Origin: JACQFK01 sp964619955
GTDB taxonomy: Bacteria > Planctomycetota > MHYJ01 > JACPRB01
Length of the DNA: 64,000 nucleotides
Direction: 5' to 3'
Assembly (NCBI GenBank): GCA_964619955.1
Contig: CAZUJF010000015.1
Location: 1 to 64,000 of the forward strand
In this document: positions 29,065 to 38,391 of the stretch, piece by piece
Layout: each line of letters opens with the position of its first letter
Numbering within the stretch: the stretch's first letter is position 1
Made by a program: the position numbers and the translations under genes
The notes under the pieces: generated by a model
The model's database searches: none
What the model was told of the DNA's origin: nothing
What the model saw: the letters and a program-made list of their open reading frames with translations, nothing else

Positions 29065-30056
29065 GGTTTCAGGACGATCTTACCAAATACCTGCCGGGTT
29101 TCCAGCAGGCGGTGCGCCTCGGCCACCTCGGAAAGGGGCAGGACCCGGTCGATCACGGGTTTCAGGCGGCCGTCGAAAACCGGCTTGAGCGCGTCGGCCA
29201 GCTCCTTGTTGTTGCCCATGGTGCAGCCCAGGATCTCGATCTGGCGGTAGAAGACCTGCCGGAGGTCCTCCTCGGGGTCCGGTCCGGACGTGGCCCCGCA
29301 GGTCACGAGGCGGCCGCCGCGGCGGACGATCCGGAGGCTTTTCGCCCAGGTGTCCCGGCCGATGTAGTCCACCACCAGGTCGCAGCCCCGCTTCCCCGTC
29401 AGCGTGCGGACGCGCTCCACGGCGTCCTCCCGGGCGTGGTTGATGACGACGTCGGCGCCCAAGGCGGCGAGGCGCGCGCATTTCTCGTCGCTCGACGCGG
29501 TCGCGATCACGCGGGCCCCCGCCAGCCGGGCGTACTGCAGGCAGGCGACGCCGACGCCGGCCCCCGCGCTCCAGATGAAGACGTCCTCGGCGGCGCGGAG
29601 CCGCCCGCGCGTCATGAGGAGCCTCCAGGCGGTGAGGGCCGTGAGCGGGACCGCCGCCGCCTCCTCGAAGGACAGGCGGTCCGGGATCGGGATCAGGTTC
29701 TCGGCGGGGACGCAGAGCAGCTGGGCGTCCGTGCCGTCCCGGTGTTCGCCGTAGACCCGGTAGGCGAGGCAGAGGGGCTTCTCCCCGGAGGCGCAAAACT
29801 CGCAGGTGCCGCAGCTGGTGGAGGGGGAGAGCAGGACGCGTCGGCCGGTCTCCCGGACGATGCCGGCGGCGTCGCTTCCGGGGATCAGCGGATACGCGGC
29901 GACGGGCAGTCCTTTGCGCACCCAGAGATCGAGATGGTTCAGCGAGGCGGCCTTCACCTCGAGCGTGAGCTCGCCCGGCTTGGGGACCGGGTCGGGCAGG
30001 TCGCCGAAGCGGAGCGCGTCGAGCCCCCCGGGGGCCTGGATTCGCACGGCTTTCAT
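29061..30056 (-). CDS. MDR-family zinc alcohol dehydrogenase / quinone oxidoreductase
   Basis: A 331-residue medium-chain dehydrogenase/reductase. PGSDAAGIVRETG lies in the GroES-like domain. CGTCEFCASGEKPLC carries the four-Cys structural zinc loop. SAGAGVGVACLQYARLAGARV is the NAD(P) Rossmann motif (quoted as SAGAGVGVACLQYARLAGAR at most). The catalytic zinc ligands are not all obvious, so it may be a quinone-reductase-type MDR. Substrate unknown. The gene starts 6 nt after a TACAAT box. Confidence 0.9.
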   Translation of the reverse strand: MKAVRIQAPGGLDALRFGDLPDPVPKPGELTLEVKAASLNHLDLWVRKGLPVAAYPLIPGSDAAGIVRETGRRVLLSPSTSCGTCEFCASGEKPLCLAYRVYGEHRDGTDAQLLCVPAENLIPIPDRLSFEEAAAVPLTALTAWRLLMTRGRLRAAEDVFIWSAGAGVGVACLQYARLAGARVIATASSDEKCARLAALGADVVINHAREDAVERVRTLTGKRGCDLVVDYIGRDTWAKSLRIVRRGGRLVTCGATSGPDPEEDLRQVFYRQIEILGCTMGNNKELADALKPVFDGRLKPVIDRVLPLSEVAEAHRLLETRQVFGKIVLKP

Positions 30057-30062
30057 GCCCGG

Positions 30063-30068
30063 ATTGTA
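30063..30068 (-). promoter_or_regulatory. -10 box, leaderless MDR gene
   Basis: TACAAT on the minus strand ends 6 nt before the ATG at 30056. Divergent to the -10 of the next gene at 30114. Confidence 0.55.
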
Positions 30069-30113
30069 CGGAACGCCCCGGGGATTCCGGGTCCGGAATC
30101 GGACCTTTGCCGT

Positions 30114-30119
30114 TATGAT
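30114..30119 (+). promoter_or_regulatory. -10 box, leaderless DUF6941-like gene
   Basis: TATGAT ends 6 nt before the GTG at 30126. With the divergent TACAAT at 30063-30068 this forms a compact divergent promoter pair. Confidence 0.55.
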
Positions 30120-30125
30120 CGGGGC

Positions 30126-30539
30126 GTGCCGCGTCCTCCGGTCATCAAGTCCTTCCTGATCGCCGACCAGGTGCTTCAGGACCGCCTGACTGGGAAATGG
30201 TCCGTGATCGGCATCTTCGACCGCGTGCTGGCGCCGAAATATCCCGTCATGCATCCCACCGTCGCCATCTACCTGAAGCTGGGCGATGCGCAGGGCCGCT
30301 ACCGGATGCGGGTCGAATTCCGGGATGCGGACGACCGCCGGGTGGGGGCCTTCGAGGGCGTCGAACTGGACGTGACGGAGCGCACCGGGGACGTCGAGGT
30401 CGGCCTGCCGACGCACATGCTTCCCGTCGAGAAGCCGGGCCGTTATCAGTTCCAGCTCTACATCAACGATGAATTCGCGGCCTCCGCGGAACTCCATGCC
30501 GTGCTGATGGACAAGCCGGCGGCCCCGCCCGCGCCATGA
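30126..30539 (+). CDS. DUF6941-like protein
   Basis: A 137-residue soluble protein, all-beta in character (RYRMRVEFRDADDRRVGAF, GRYQFQLYINDEF). It resembles DUF6941-type proteins, in which KSFLIADQV, the FDRV segment near 35 and the P-T-H segment recur. The GTG start is dictated by the -10 box spacing. Its stop overlaps the next gene by ATGA. Function unknown. Confidence 0.75.
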   Translation: MPRPPVIKSFLIADQVLQDRLTGKWSVIGIFDRVLAPKYPVMHPTVAIYLKLGDAQGRYRMRVEFRDADDRRVGAFEGVELDVTERTGDVEVGLPTHMLPVEKPGRYQFQLYINDEFAASAELHAVLMDKPAAPPAP

Positions 30540-31408
30540 GCGACCTGCTCCTGGTCAACGGGCGGATCCACACCGAGGATCCCGCCCGCCCCCTGGCCTC
30601 CTCGCTGGCGGCCCGCGACGGGCGGATCGAATCGCTCGACGAACGCCCGCCGGCGCGGCGCGTGGTGGATCTGAAGGGGGCCTGCGTCGTCCCGGGCTTC
30701 ATCCGGACGGCCGTGCATCTTCCGGCCGCGGGACGGCGCCTGCTGGGGCCGGAGGCGGCGCTCGACACCCTCATCCTCGCCGCGCAGCGGGAAGCGCTGC
30801 CGCTGGGCGTCGTCGCCGTGCACGATCTCCGGGTCGGGGAGGAGGAACTCCGGGCCTTGCGTTCCCTCGAGCAGGGCCGCTCCCTGCGGCTCCGCGTCCA
30901 TGCGGTGTTCCGGCATCCCGATCCGCGTCGCCTGGCGGAGTTCCTGCGGGAGACCGCCCCGCGGGGGGCCGACGGCGGCTTCGAAGCGGGGGGGCGGCTG
31001 TCGCTGCGCGCGGCGGGGATGGGGATGGAGTCCGGCGCCGCCGCCGTGGAACAGGTGGGGCGGGCGGCGCTGGATCGCGGCTGGCAGTTCGTGCTGGAGG
31101 CCGACGGGCCCGAGGCCGTTGCGGAGGCGCGCGCGCTGTTTCAGCGTCTGGGAGCGCCCCCGGAGGCCCGCTGGAGGATCGAAAGCGGCGCGGTCGTCGA
31201 TCGCCTGGATCCGACCGGGGAGACGCTGTCCGCGCTCACGCACCTGGCCGCGGCGTCGGGCTTCATGAACGGGGGGATGCTGGCGCCGGGGCGGCCGGCG
31301 GATCTCGTCGTGCTTTCCGGCGAATGGACCGGGACGAGCCGGCCCCGGGTCCTGTCCACGGTGATGGACGGTCGCGTGGCCTACCAGGCGCGGGAGGTCC
31401 CCGGGTGA
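30536..31408 (+). CDS. Degenerate amidohydrolase-like protein
   Basis: A 290-residue protein retaining the two ends of an amidohydrolase_3 (YtcJ-type) enzyme: the N-terminal composite beta domain (LLVNGRIHTEDPARP, VVDLKGACVVPGFI) and the C-terminal APGRPADLVVLSGEW segment. Active members run to about 500 residues and have metal-binding PGFxDxHxH; here that motif is PGFIRTAVH, and later His/Asp ligands are absent. The middle barrel is shortened. It is therefore probably catalytically inactive, yet the frame is open and coupled to the preceding gene. Confidence 0.75.
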   Translation: MSDLLLVNGRIHTEDPARPLASSLAARDGRIESLDERPPARRVVDLKGACVVPGFIRTAVHLPAAGRRLLGPEAALDTLILAAQREALPLGVVAVHDLRVGEEELRALRSLEQGRSLRLRVHAVFRHPDPRRLAEFLRETAPRGADGGFEAGGRLSLRAAGMGMESGAAAVEQVGRAALDRGWQFVLEADGPEAVAEARALFQRLGAPPEARWRIESGAVVDRLDPTGETLSALTHLAAASGFMNGGMLAPGRPADLVVLSGEWTGTSRPRVLSTVMDGRVAYQAREVPG

Positions 31409-31426
31409 CGGCCTCCTTCGGCATGA

Positions 31427-31432
31427 TATAAT
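31427..31432 (+). promoter_or_regulatory. Extended -10 promoter, near-leaderless
   Basis: TGATATAAT ends 10 nt before the ATG at 31443; a weak GTGACG lies 16 nt upstream as a possible -35. Confidence 0.65.
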
Positions 31433-31442
31433 CGCTGTCTGC

Positions 31443-32642
31443 ATGAGGGTGCTGATCGCCGACACCGCGAGGACGCGACGCGCGCTGCTCCGGGAGTCCC
31501 TGGGGAAGCTGGGCATTCCCGCGTCCCAGGTCGAGGAATGCGGCCTCGGCGACGAAGCCCTCAAGATCCTGTCCCGCAAAGTCGACCGCATCGACGTCGT
31601 GCTGGCGGACTGGGATCTGCCCGGGGCGGAGGGGCGCTCGCTGCTCGACAAGGTCCGCGGCCTGGACGGCGGCGCCGGGGTCGCCGTGGTGTTCCTCGTG
31701 TACGAACACCGGCGCGCGGATGCGAAGGAGGCGCTGCGTCTCGGCGCCCGCGATTTCCTCGTGAGGCCGCTGACGGAGGAGGACCTCCGGACCAAGCTCC
31801 GGAACCTCGAGGAGAAGCAGACCATCCGGCGGACCCGCGCGGCGAGCGACATGCTCAAGAACATCGTGTCCACCGCGGAGCCCGAGATCGACCTGCCGTT
31901 CCTCATGACCCTTCCCTCCGCGATCATGAAGGACATGCTCAAGCGCGCCGACAAACACGACTGGGAGGGCGGCGTCGAGATCCTGAAGGCCGGGGCGCCC
32001 GTGGATGCGCTCTACGTGATCACGGTCGGCGAAATCGAGCTGGTGGACGCTTCGGGGCAGGTCATCGAGGTCTGCAAGACCGGGGACCCCTTCCTGGAGC
32101 TGCCGTTCCTCTCGGAGCAGAAATCGCCGGCGCTGGCACGGGCGAAGACCTGGACCCAGGGTATCACGCTCTCCCGTGCGAAGCTCGCGGAGCTGATCTC
32201 GAAACATCCGCTGACGAGCATGCACCTGAGCGCCCTGGTGGCCCGGAAGTCCAAGCAGGCGCAGCCGCAGGCGCCGGGGAGCAATTCGGAGCTCCAGGGC
32301 AATCTCAGTTCGATGGGCTTCGCCGACGTGATGCAGCTGCTGCAGCTGGGCCGCAAGACGGGGACCCTGTCCCTGGTCCAGGGCGCGGAGAAAGGCGGCA
32401 TCGAGATCGAAAGCGGGGAGGCGCGGCATGCCTGGACCCCGACGCTGACCGGCGAGGACGCCTTCTACGCCCTGGCCTGCTGGGACGGCGCGAACTTCGC
32501 GTTCACGTCCGGGCCGGTGAAGCAGCCGAAGAGCATCCAGACGCCGACGATGTCGCTTCTCATGGAGGCGATGCGGCGCCATGACGAGCAGAAGCGGGGC
32601 TCCGACGCGGGTCCCGATCTGAACCAGCTCTTCGGCGTGTGA
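31443..32642 (+). CDS. Response regulator with cNMP-binding-like and DUF4388 domains
   Basis: A 399-residue protein. The receiver domain (1-125) keeps the acidic pocket and phosphorylation Asp in VVLADWDLPG and the Lys-region FLVRPLTEED. Residues about 150-265 resemble a cyclic-nucleotide-binding fold (KHDWEGGVEILKAGAPVDAL, VITVGEIELVD). Residues about 280-385 match DUF4388 (GNLSSMGFADVMQLLQLGRK, TGTLSLV), common in deltaproteobacterial and planctomycete signalling proteins. No DNA-binding domain. It likely signals through protein contact. It is followed after 1 nt by the zinc-ribbon gene. Confidence 0.88.
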   Translation: MRVLIADTARTRRALLRESLGKLGIPASQVEECGLGDEALKILSRKVDRIDVVLADWDLPGAEGRSLLDKVRGLDGGAGVAVVFLVYEHRRADAKEALRLGARDFLVRPLTEEDLRTKLRNLEEKQTIRRTRAASDMLKNIVSTAEPEIDLPFLMTLPSAIMKDMLKRADKHDWEGGVEILKAGAPVDALYVITVGEIELVDASGQVIEVCKTGDPFLELPFLSEQKSPALARAKTWTQGITLSRAKLAELISKHPLTSMHLSALVARKSKQAQPQAPGSNSELQGNLSSMGFADVMQLLQLGRKTGTLSLVQGAEKGGIEIESGEARHAWTPTLTGEDAFYALACWDGANFAFTSGPVKQPKSIQTPTMSLLMEAMRRHDEQKRGSDAGPDLNQLFGV

Positions 32643-32643
32643 C

Positions 32644-33933
32644 ATGGAGATCCAATATTGCGGCGGCTGCGGATTCCTTCTCCGGGAGGGGGACTTCGTC
32701 AAAGGCAAGGCGCGCTTCCTGGACAACCGCCCCTACTGCTCCGAGTGCCGGCCTCCCGAACCCGTGCCCCTGCCGCCGCCGGCCGGCGCCGGGAAGCGGG
32801 CCGGATCCTCCGCCCGCCTTCCCCGGATCACGGCGTCCGCGGTTCGCGCCCCTGGACGCGCCCCCGCCTCGAGCCGGGGCCTGCAGGTCGGTCTCGCGCT
32901 GGCCGGCGCGGCGCTGCTGCTGCTCCTGGTGTTCGCGTTTTCCGGCCGTCCGTCCGCGGCGCCGGCGGCTCCTGCCCTCCGCGAGGACACCCGCCGCGCC
33001 GCGCAGCCTCCGCCGGCGCCGCGCCTGGACGAGGCGATGGAAGTCCGCCTCGCCGAACTGGAGGGCAAGGTCGGGCGGACGCCCGATCCGGACGGCATTC
33101 TGCAGGCCTGCGACGAACTGCGTCCCAAGCTGAGGAACACGCCGCTGGCGGCGCGCCTCCAGCATGTGGAGGAACGCGCGCAGATCGCGAAGCGGGAGCG
33201 CAACCTGCGCGCCCAGGTGGACTTCGCCCTGGAAGAGGTCCGGAACATGGAAGCCTCGGATGCGACGGGGCGGAGGGCCGCGGACGTGCGCCGCCTGCTG
33301 ACCGCCACGGCCGCCCTGGCCGGGGAGCGCCGGGCCGAGGTCGAGGCCGCGCTCGCCGCCTACGAGAAACGCCTGGCCGCCGGTCCGGCCCTGGGTCGCG
33401 AAGGACCCTTCGAGCCGGATGCCGACGGATACGTGCGCCACTGGCTGCTGCTGGGGATCTTTCCGAACCCGGAGCATCAGGGATTCGACCGCGACTATCT
33501 CGGCGGCGAGGGGAAGGCCGCTCCCAAGGCCCGGGATCGCGTGAGCTTCGAGGGGGTCCCCCGGGAATGGAAGTCCATCTTGTTCTCGGAGTCGCTCGCC
33601 AACCTGATGCTGGCGAACCTGGGAATCCCGAACGGGAACACCCCGGTGGTGACGTATGCCTTCTGCCTTCTGGAGTTCGCGGAGGACTTCGAGGGTGAAC
33701 TGCGGCTGGGGTCGGACGACGGCAACGTGGTGTGGCTTGAGGGCGCGGAGATCGGGCGGGTTCATCAGCATCGGGCGACGAAAACCGACGAGGACCGTTA
33801 TTCGGTGAAGATCCCGAAGGGCTTTCACCGCCTGCTCCTCAAGGTGGAGCAGGGGGACGGGGATTATTCGTTCATCCTGCGCTTCATGCGCGGCGACGGA
33901 CAGCCGGCCCGCGGCCTCCGGATCTGGAGGTGA
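32644..33933 (+). CDS. Zinc-ribbon membrane protein with C-terminal PA14-like domain
   Basis: A 429-residue protein. It begins with a zinc-ribbon (YCGGC and YCSEC, Cys6/9 and Cys32/35), then a Pro/Ala-rich linker, one transmembrane segment (about 80-97), a helical charged stalk and a beta domain from about 265 (WLLLGIFPNPE, GELRLGSDDGNVVWLEGAEIG, FHRLLLKVEQGDGDYSFILR). That last domain is the 'SDD' jelly-roll common in planctomycete proteins. Cytoplasmic N-terminus and periplasmic C-terminus are inferred. It may sense or scaffold; function unknown. Confidence 0.8.
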   Translation: MEIQYCGGCGFLLREGDFVKGKARFLDNRPYCSECRPPEPVPLPPPAGAGKRAGSSARLPRITASAVRAPGRAPASSRGLQVGLALAGAALLLLLVFAFSGRPSAAPAAPALREDTRRAAQPPPAPRLDEAMEVRLAELEGKVGRTPDPDGILQACDELRPKLRNTPLAARLQHVEERAQIAKRERNLRAQVDFALEEVRNMEASDATGRRAADVRRLLTATAALAGERRAEVEAALAAYEKRLAAGPALGREGPFEPDADGYVRHWLLLGIFPNPEHQGFDRDYLGGEGKAAPKARDRVSFEGVPREWKSILFSESLANLMLANLGIPNGNTPVVTYAFCLLEFAEDFEGELRLGSDDGNVVWLEGAEIGRVHQHRATKTDEDRYSVKIPKGFHRLLLKVEQGDGDYSFILRFMRGDGQPARGLRIWR

Positions 33934-33939
33934 GGGCCC

Positions 33940-36180
33940 CTACTTCCGGCGCGAGCGGACCAGGTCCCGGGCCGTGCGGAGGATCTCCTCCGGCTGGGGG
34001 AGGATGGCGCGCTCGCCGACGGGGCCGTAGCTGACCCGCGAATCCTTCGTGGCGATGCGCTCCACGTCCACGCGCCGGCGCAGGTCGCGTTCCCGGTAGA
34101 TCACGTCCGCGATCGCGGAGCCCGCCCCGCAGGTGCGGCGGTCCTCCTCGACGATGAGCACGAGGCCGCAGTCGTCCGCCGCCGCGCGGATCGCCGCCTT
34201 GTCCATCGGATTCAGCCAGCAGAGGTCGATGAGGCGGACGTGGATGCCCTCGGCCTCGAGCATCTGCATCGTCCGGAAGCAGAGCTGCGTCGTGGTGCCG
34301 TACGTGATGATCGCGAGATCCTTGCCGTCGCCGTAGCGGCGCGACGAGCCGGGCCAGAGGACGAAGTCGTAGTCGGGGTACTTGCGCTCCATGAATTCGT
34401 CGCGGAAGCGGTAGCGCGACTTGGCCTCGCCGTAGAGGACGGGGTCGCCGCAGAAGGCCGCCGCGCGCAGGATGCCGACGGCGTCCTCCGAATTGGAGGG
34501 CGCCGCGAGGCGGATCCCGGGGTAGTGCAGGAGGGGCCCGTTGGCGGATTCGCTGTGCCAGAGCGCGCCGGCGCCGCCGAGATAGCCTCCGTAGGCCATG
34601 CGGATGATCATCGGGCAGCGGTAGGCGCCGTCGGAACGCCAGCGCAGGGTGGCGACGTTGTCGACGACCTGCTGCCAGGCGGGGGAGAGGTAGTCGCGGA
34701 ACTGGACCTCGACGATGGGGAGGAAGCCCTGGAGCGACCAGCCCACCGCGCGGCCGACGATCGCGGCCTCCGCGATGGGCGCGTTGAAGACGCGGTCGGG
34801 TCCGAAGCGGCGCTGGAGTCCCTTCGTGATGCCGAAGACGCCGCCCTTGCCCTCGAGCTGGGGATTCTTCGCGAACTGCTCGCGGGAGAGGTCCGCGACG
34901 TCCTCCCCCCACATCACGGCCTCCGGGAGCAGGTCCATCAGCTCGCCGAGGCAGGTGGTGATGGCGTCGGCCATGACGAGCGGTTGCCCCGCGCTCGGGC
35001 TCTTGCGCCCCTTCACGGACTCCGCATAGATGCCCTGGGCTTCGACGGGGTCGTAGGCGTAGATGTTCGTCGGCAGCCGGGCGACGTCCGTCTTGGGGAG
35101 CGTGAGGACTTCGTCCACGGCGGCCAGGATCTCCGCCTCGACCTCGGTCTGGATGGCCTTGAGCTCCTCGGCCGAGCTGATGCCGTATTCGATGAGTTCG
35201 CGCGCGAAATTCAGGATGGGATCGCGTTCGTCGAATTCGACGGCCCAGTCCTCCTTGGGGCGGTACTTGCGCATGTCGTCGGTGGAGGAGTGGCTGTAGA
35301 GGCGGAGGACCTTCGAGTGGACCATCACGGGTCCGCGTCCGCCGCGGCAGTGGTCGACGGCAATCTTGAAATTGGCGTAGGACTCGCGGAAGTCCAGGCC
35401 GTCGTTGGCGATGTAGAGCAGTCCGGGCCAGTGTTTGAAGAGGGCGCCCACGTCGCCCCCGGGGACCTGTTCGCTCACCGGCACCGAGATGCCGAAGCCG
35501 TCGTCCATGAGATGGAAGAGCAGGGGGGACTGGAAGTTGATGGCGGCGCGCAGGCCCTCGTAGACCTCGCCTTCCGCGGTCGTGCCGTCGCCCGTGGCGG
35601 TGTAGACGATGGAGTCGGGGGGGAACTGGCCGTCGCCGAGCAGTTGGCGGGTCATCTTGACGGCTTCGGCGAGTCCGGCGGCGGGCAGGACGTTGGCGCC
35701 CGTCGGGCTCAGGTAGGGACAGATGGCGAGGCGGGGATCGCTGAAATGTTCGGACATCTGGCGTCCGCCGGAGTTGGGATCCGCGGCGGCGCCGACGGCC
35801 TGCATGAGCATTTCGCGCGGGGTCATGCCGCGCATGAGGATGAGGGCGCGGTCTCGGTAGTAGCCCCAGAGCGGGTCGGTGGGGCGCAGGAGGAGGCCGA
35901 GGGCGCAGAGCGCGCTTTCCTTGCCCGCGCAGGAGGCGGAGAACCAGGCCTGGCCCTGGCGCTGCAGCATGAGCTCCCGATCGTCGAGTTTCCGGGAGAC
36001 GAGCATCGTGCGGTAGACGCCGATGAGCTGGTCGATCGAGAGGGAGGGATGGTAGGCGCGGACGGCCTCGGGGTGGGGTTTGCCGTTGGAGGGCGGCCCC
36101 CAGGCGTGGTCGACGATCTGTTTCCAGCCCGACCCCTGGGCGACCCTCTCCAGATAGCGGGTGAGCGATTCGAGCGCCAT
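33940..36180 (-). CDS. Thiamine-dependent 2-oxoacid dehydrogenase E1, alpha and beta subunits fused
   Basis: A 746-residue protein that joins E1 alpha (about 40-390) and E1 beta (about 410-740), the arrangement of single-chain branched-chain/oxoacid dehydrogenases. The ThDP-binding region is GDGTTAEGEVYEGLRAAINF followed by HLMDDGFGIS, where the usual Asn-Asn is Asp-Asp. The beta half shows VMWGEDVAD, FNAPIAEAAIVGRAVG, EVQFRDYLSPA, and AAPSNSEDAV. Role: decarboxylation of a 2-oxoacid and transfer to a lipoyl E2. No E2 or E3 lies in the window. It is a single gene on its strand. Confidence 0.9.
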   Translation of the reverse strand: MALESLTRYLERVAQGSGWKQIVDHAWGPPSNGKPHPEAVRAYHPSLSIDQLIGVYRTMLVSRKLDDRELMLQRQGQAWFSASCAGKESALCALGLLLRPTDPLWGYYRDRALILMRGMTPREMLMQAVGAAADPNSGGRQMSEHFSDPRLAICPYLSPTGANVLPAAGLAEAVKMTRQLLGDGQFPPDSIVYTATGDGTTAEGEVYEGLRAAINFQSPLLFHLMDDGFGISVPVSEQVPGGDVGALFKHWPGLLYIANDGLDFRESYANFKIAVDHCRGGRGPVMVHSKVLRLYSHSSTDDMRKYRPKEDWAVEFDERDPILNFARELIEYGISSAEELKAIQTEVEAEILAAVDEVLTLPKTDVARLPTNIYAYDPVEAQGIYAESVKGRKSPSAGQPLVMADAITTCLGELMDLLPEAVMWGEDVADLSREQFAKNPQLEGKGGVFGITKGLQRRFGPDRVFNAPIAEAAIVGRAVGWSLQGFLPIVEVQFRDYLSPAWQQVVDNVATLRWRSDGAYRCPMIIRMAYGGYLGGAGALWHSESANGPLLHYPGIRLAAPSNSEDAVGILRAAAFCGDPVLYGEAKSRYRFRDEFMERKYPDYDFVLWPGSSRRYGDGKDLAIITYGTTTQLCFRTMQMLEAEGIHVRLIDLCWLNPMDKAAIRAAADDCGLVLIVEEDRRTCGAGSAIADVIYRERDLRRRVDVERIATKDSRVSYGPVGERAILPQPEEILRTARDLVRSRRK

Positions 36181-36314
36181 CCGGGGTCACTGTAGCGGCC
36201 GGGAGGGGACAGGGAAAGGAAAAGTCGGGTCAGCACTACGTGGAGAGTCCTGCGCGTGCGTAGGTGCGTCGAAAATGCACTCCAATTGCGGAAGGCGGAG
36301 TTACCATTGATCCT

Positions 36315-38384
36315 ATGAAAGTAGTTTACGCACTCTCTTTTTCTCTTGGGTGGCTACTTCGGTGCCTGAAGCCAGTCTTGGTTGCCCTGCTAACCTTCGC
36401 CTCTTTGGGTTTGGAGGTCCGATCTCAGGATGGCGGGAAGAATACGGGGTACGGTGAGTGCCTTACGCATAGAAAGAAGATCACTCCCAGCACGCCATGT
36501 TCGGGATGCACTGCGAGCAGTGTTCCCGCCGGGAGCGTTGGCGGTTCCCCCCAGAACGCAATGCTGCGGCAGACGGCGGGCCTCTTGACCTCGATGATGG
36601 GGCAACTGATGGCGGGAGACCCCGGAATGGCGGCTCGTATGGAGGCTGCGGCCGCGGCGAGCGCAGCGGCCGCTGAACGGGCGGCCGCGGAGGCGACCCG
36701 GCGGCAGAACGAGGTGTGGAAGCGACTTCGCGGCCAGCTCAAGCTCGACACTAACTTCGATGGGGATGCCGGAGGTGGCTTGGTCCTGAAGGGTGTGGAT
36801 GTCGACCCCGGACCGACAGGCTCAGGCGGCGGCGGACTGGAGCTCAAACTCGGAGACGATGGGTTGAAACCTTTGGGTACGCGGGCCGCCGCCAACAGCG
36901 GCCCTCCGGAGGGACCGCCGCCGAACACCGACCCGATGGTGGTGGATCTCCGGGACCTCCAGCAGGCTTCCTACATGGTTGGTGTGGCGGAAACCGCGCC
37001 CCCGGAGGACGCGCCGATGCTCTTTGATCAGGCCTTGCTGGCTGCGAACGGCGATAAATCCTTCTCCGGCGGGGCGCCGGCCGGTATTTCGCAGGGTGCT
37101 CCGGACGGCAAGGGATTGCAGGTCTTCCAGATGGCCAACCGGGATTATCGGAAGGCCAGGGATGGGCGTATGCAGATCACCGAGATCTTCAACGAGGCGC
37201 AGCGTCAGCGGACGCAGGCCAACTGGATGGGCCGAGAGGCGATCGCGGACCTGGAGAAGGCCAAAGCCCGATTGGCGGATGCTGCCACGCTCAAGGAAAA
37301 GCAGCGCCTAATGGTGGAAGTCTTTGCGGCGCAGAAGGCCGTGGATGAAGCCTGGGCCAAGGCACGGGCGGACTTGGAGGTGGCTCGCGTCCGTGAGAAC
37401 CGGGCCAAGGAGGAGGCGATCCGGGTGCTTCGCGCGAACGTTGCCCGAAAGGACCCCGCCACGTTCCAGCCGCCTATCCCCAGCGTGCCCAGTTTCAGCG
37501 AGAAACAGTGGCTCCAGACGCAGCAGAGAATGATCTCCCAGCGCGCCGCCCTGGAACAGCGCACCCTGGGTCATCAACTGGCACTTCAGGAGTCCGAGGT
37601 TCCCAAACCGACCACCTGGACGCACATGCGTGAGGGGACGATCCTGGGCGCCGCGACGAATGCGCAGAAGGCAAAGGAACAGTACAAGGAGCCGAGCGCC
37701 TTTACCGGGATGACTCCGGATGAGGTGAACGAGGCGGACCGGCTTGCCCGGGAGAGCGGGAAGGAGGGGCTTGGAGGGGCGATGGTGGTCTCCTTTGGGA
37801 CCCCGAAGACCGACACGCTACCCCAAGTCGCACAGGAAGTCGTCCGCGTCGGAGGGGATCATATGACGGACGGCTCCTTATCCCTGAGCACGCCTGAAGG
37901 CAAACAGGCCGTGGCGGAGTTGTCCGGGAAATCCTTCGATCGTCTGGTCGCGCATAGCAACGGCGCGTCGGTCGCCGAGGCGCTGATCCGGAAAGATTTG
38001 ATCAGGGTGAACGAGTTGAACGTCATCGGGGGCGATCGTTCCCTCCTCAACCGCCCTGCCTTCCAGCAGCTTGTGGACTCAGGAAAGGTCAAGCGCGTGG
38101 TGGTGTGGATCCATTACAACGATCTGGTCCCGATGGTGAGCGCGCCGGATCAGCTCCTGCTCAAGGACAATATCGCCCAGCGCGACACCTATGCGCTGGA
38201 GAGGATCGCGCGAAAGATCACGGGTGAACTGGAGGGGGGCGATTCACGCGTGGAATACAGGTTCAGCTGGGGGGAGGGGGACGGCCGCCTCTTGGGGCCC
38301 CACGATCACGAGTCGTACAAGGAGACGATCCGTGCGGCCTATGGGACGTCTCGAAAAGAACCCAAGGATGCTCCCGGGAAATAG
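36315..38384 (+). CDS. Large exported protein with coiled coil and C-terminal alpha/beta-hydrolase-like domain
   Basis: A 689-residue protein (start 36315; an earlier in-frame start at 36264 adds 17 residues). It has an N-terminal hydrophobic signal/anchor (about 6-35), a Cys-containing segment GECLTHRKKITPSTPCSGC, a low-complexity Ala/Gly/Pro region, then a long charged helical section (about 275-410). The C-terminal part (about 480-680) has an Ser-His-Asp-like set: AHSNGAS with Ser548, YNDLVPM with Asp603 and GPHDHES with His663/665. This resembles lipase-type alpha/beta hydrolases, with a VxxxHSxG nucleophile elbow. Four paralogous lipoproteins follow after 7 nt. Substrate not determinable from the sequence. 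Confidence 0.75.
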   Translation: MKVVYALSFSLGWLLRCLKPVLVALLTFASLGLEVRSQDGGKNTGYGECLTHRKKITPSTPCSGCTASSVPAGSVGGSPQNAMLRQTAGLLTSMMGQLMAGDPGMAARMEAAAAASAAAAERAAAEATRRQNEVWKRLRGQLKLDTNFDGDAGGGLVLKGVDVDPGPTGSGGGGLELKLGDDGLKPLGTRAAANSGPPEGPPPNTDPMVVDLRDLQQASYMVGVAETAPPEDAPMLFDQALLAANGDKSFSGGAPAGISQGAPDGKGLQVFQMANRDYRKARDGRMQITEIFNEAQRQRTQANWMGREAIADLEKAKARLADAATLKEKQRLMVEVFAAQKAVDEAWAKARADLEVARVRENRAKEEAIRVLRANVARKDPATFQPPIPSVPSFSEKQWLQTQQRMISQRAALEQRTLGHQLALQESEVPKPTTWTHMREGTILGAATNAQKAKEQYKEPSAFTGMTPDEVNEADRLARESGKEGLGGAMVVSFGTPKTDTLPQVAQEVVRVGGDHMTDGSLSLSTPEGKQAVAELSGKSFDRLVAHSNGASVAEALIRKDLIRVNELNVIGGDRSLLNRPAFQQLVDSGKVKRVVVWIHYNDLVPMVSAPDQLLLKDNIAQRDTYALERIARKITGELEGGDSRVEYRFSWGEGDGRLLGPHDHESYKETIRAAYGTSRKEPKDAPGK

Positions 38385-38391
38385 AGAGGTT

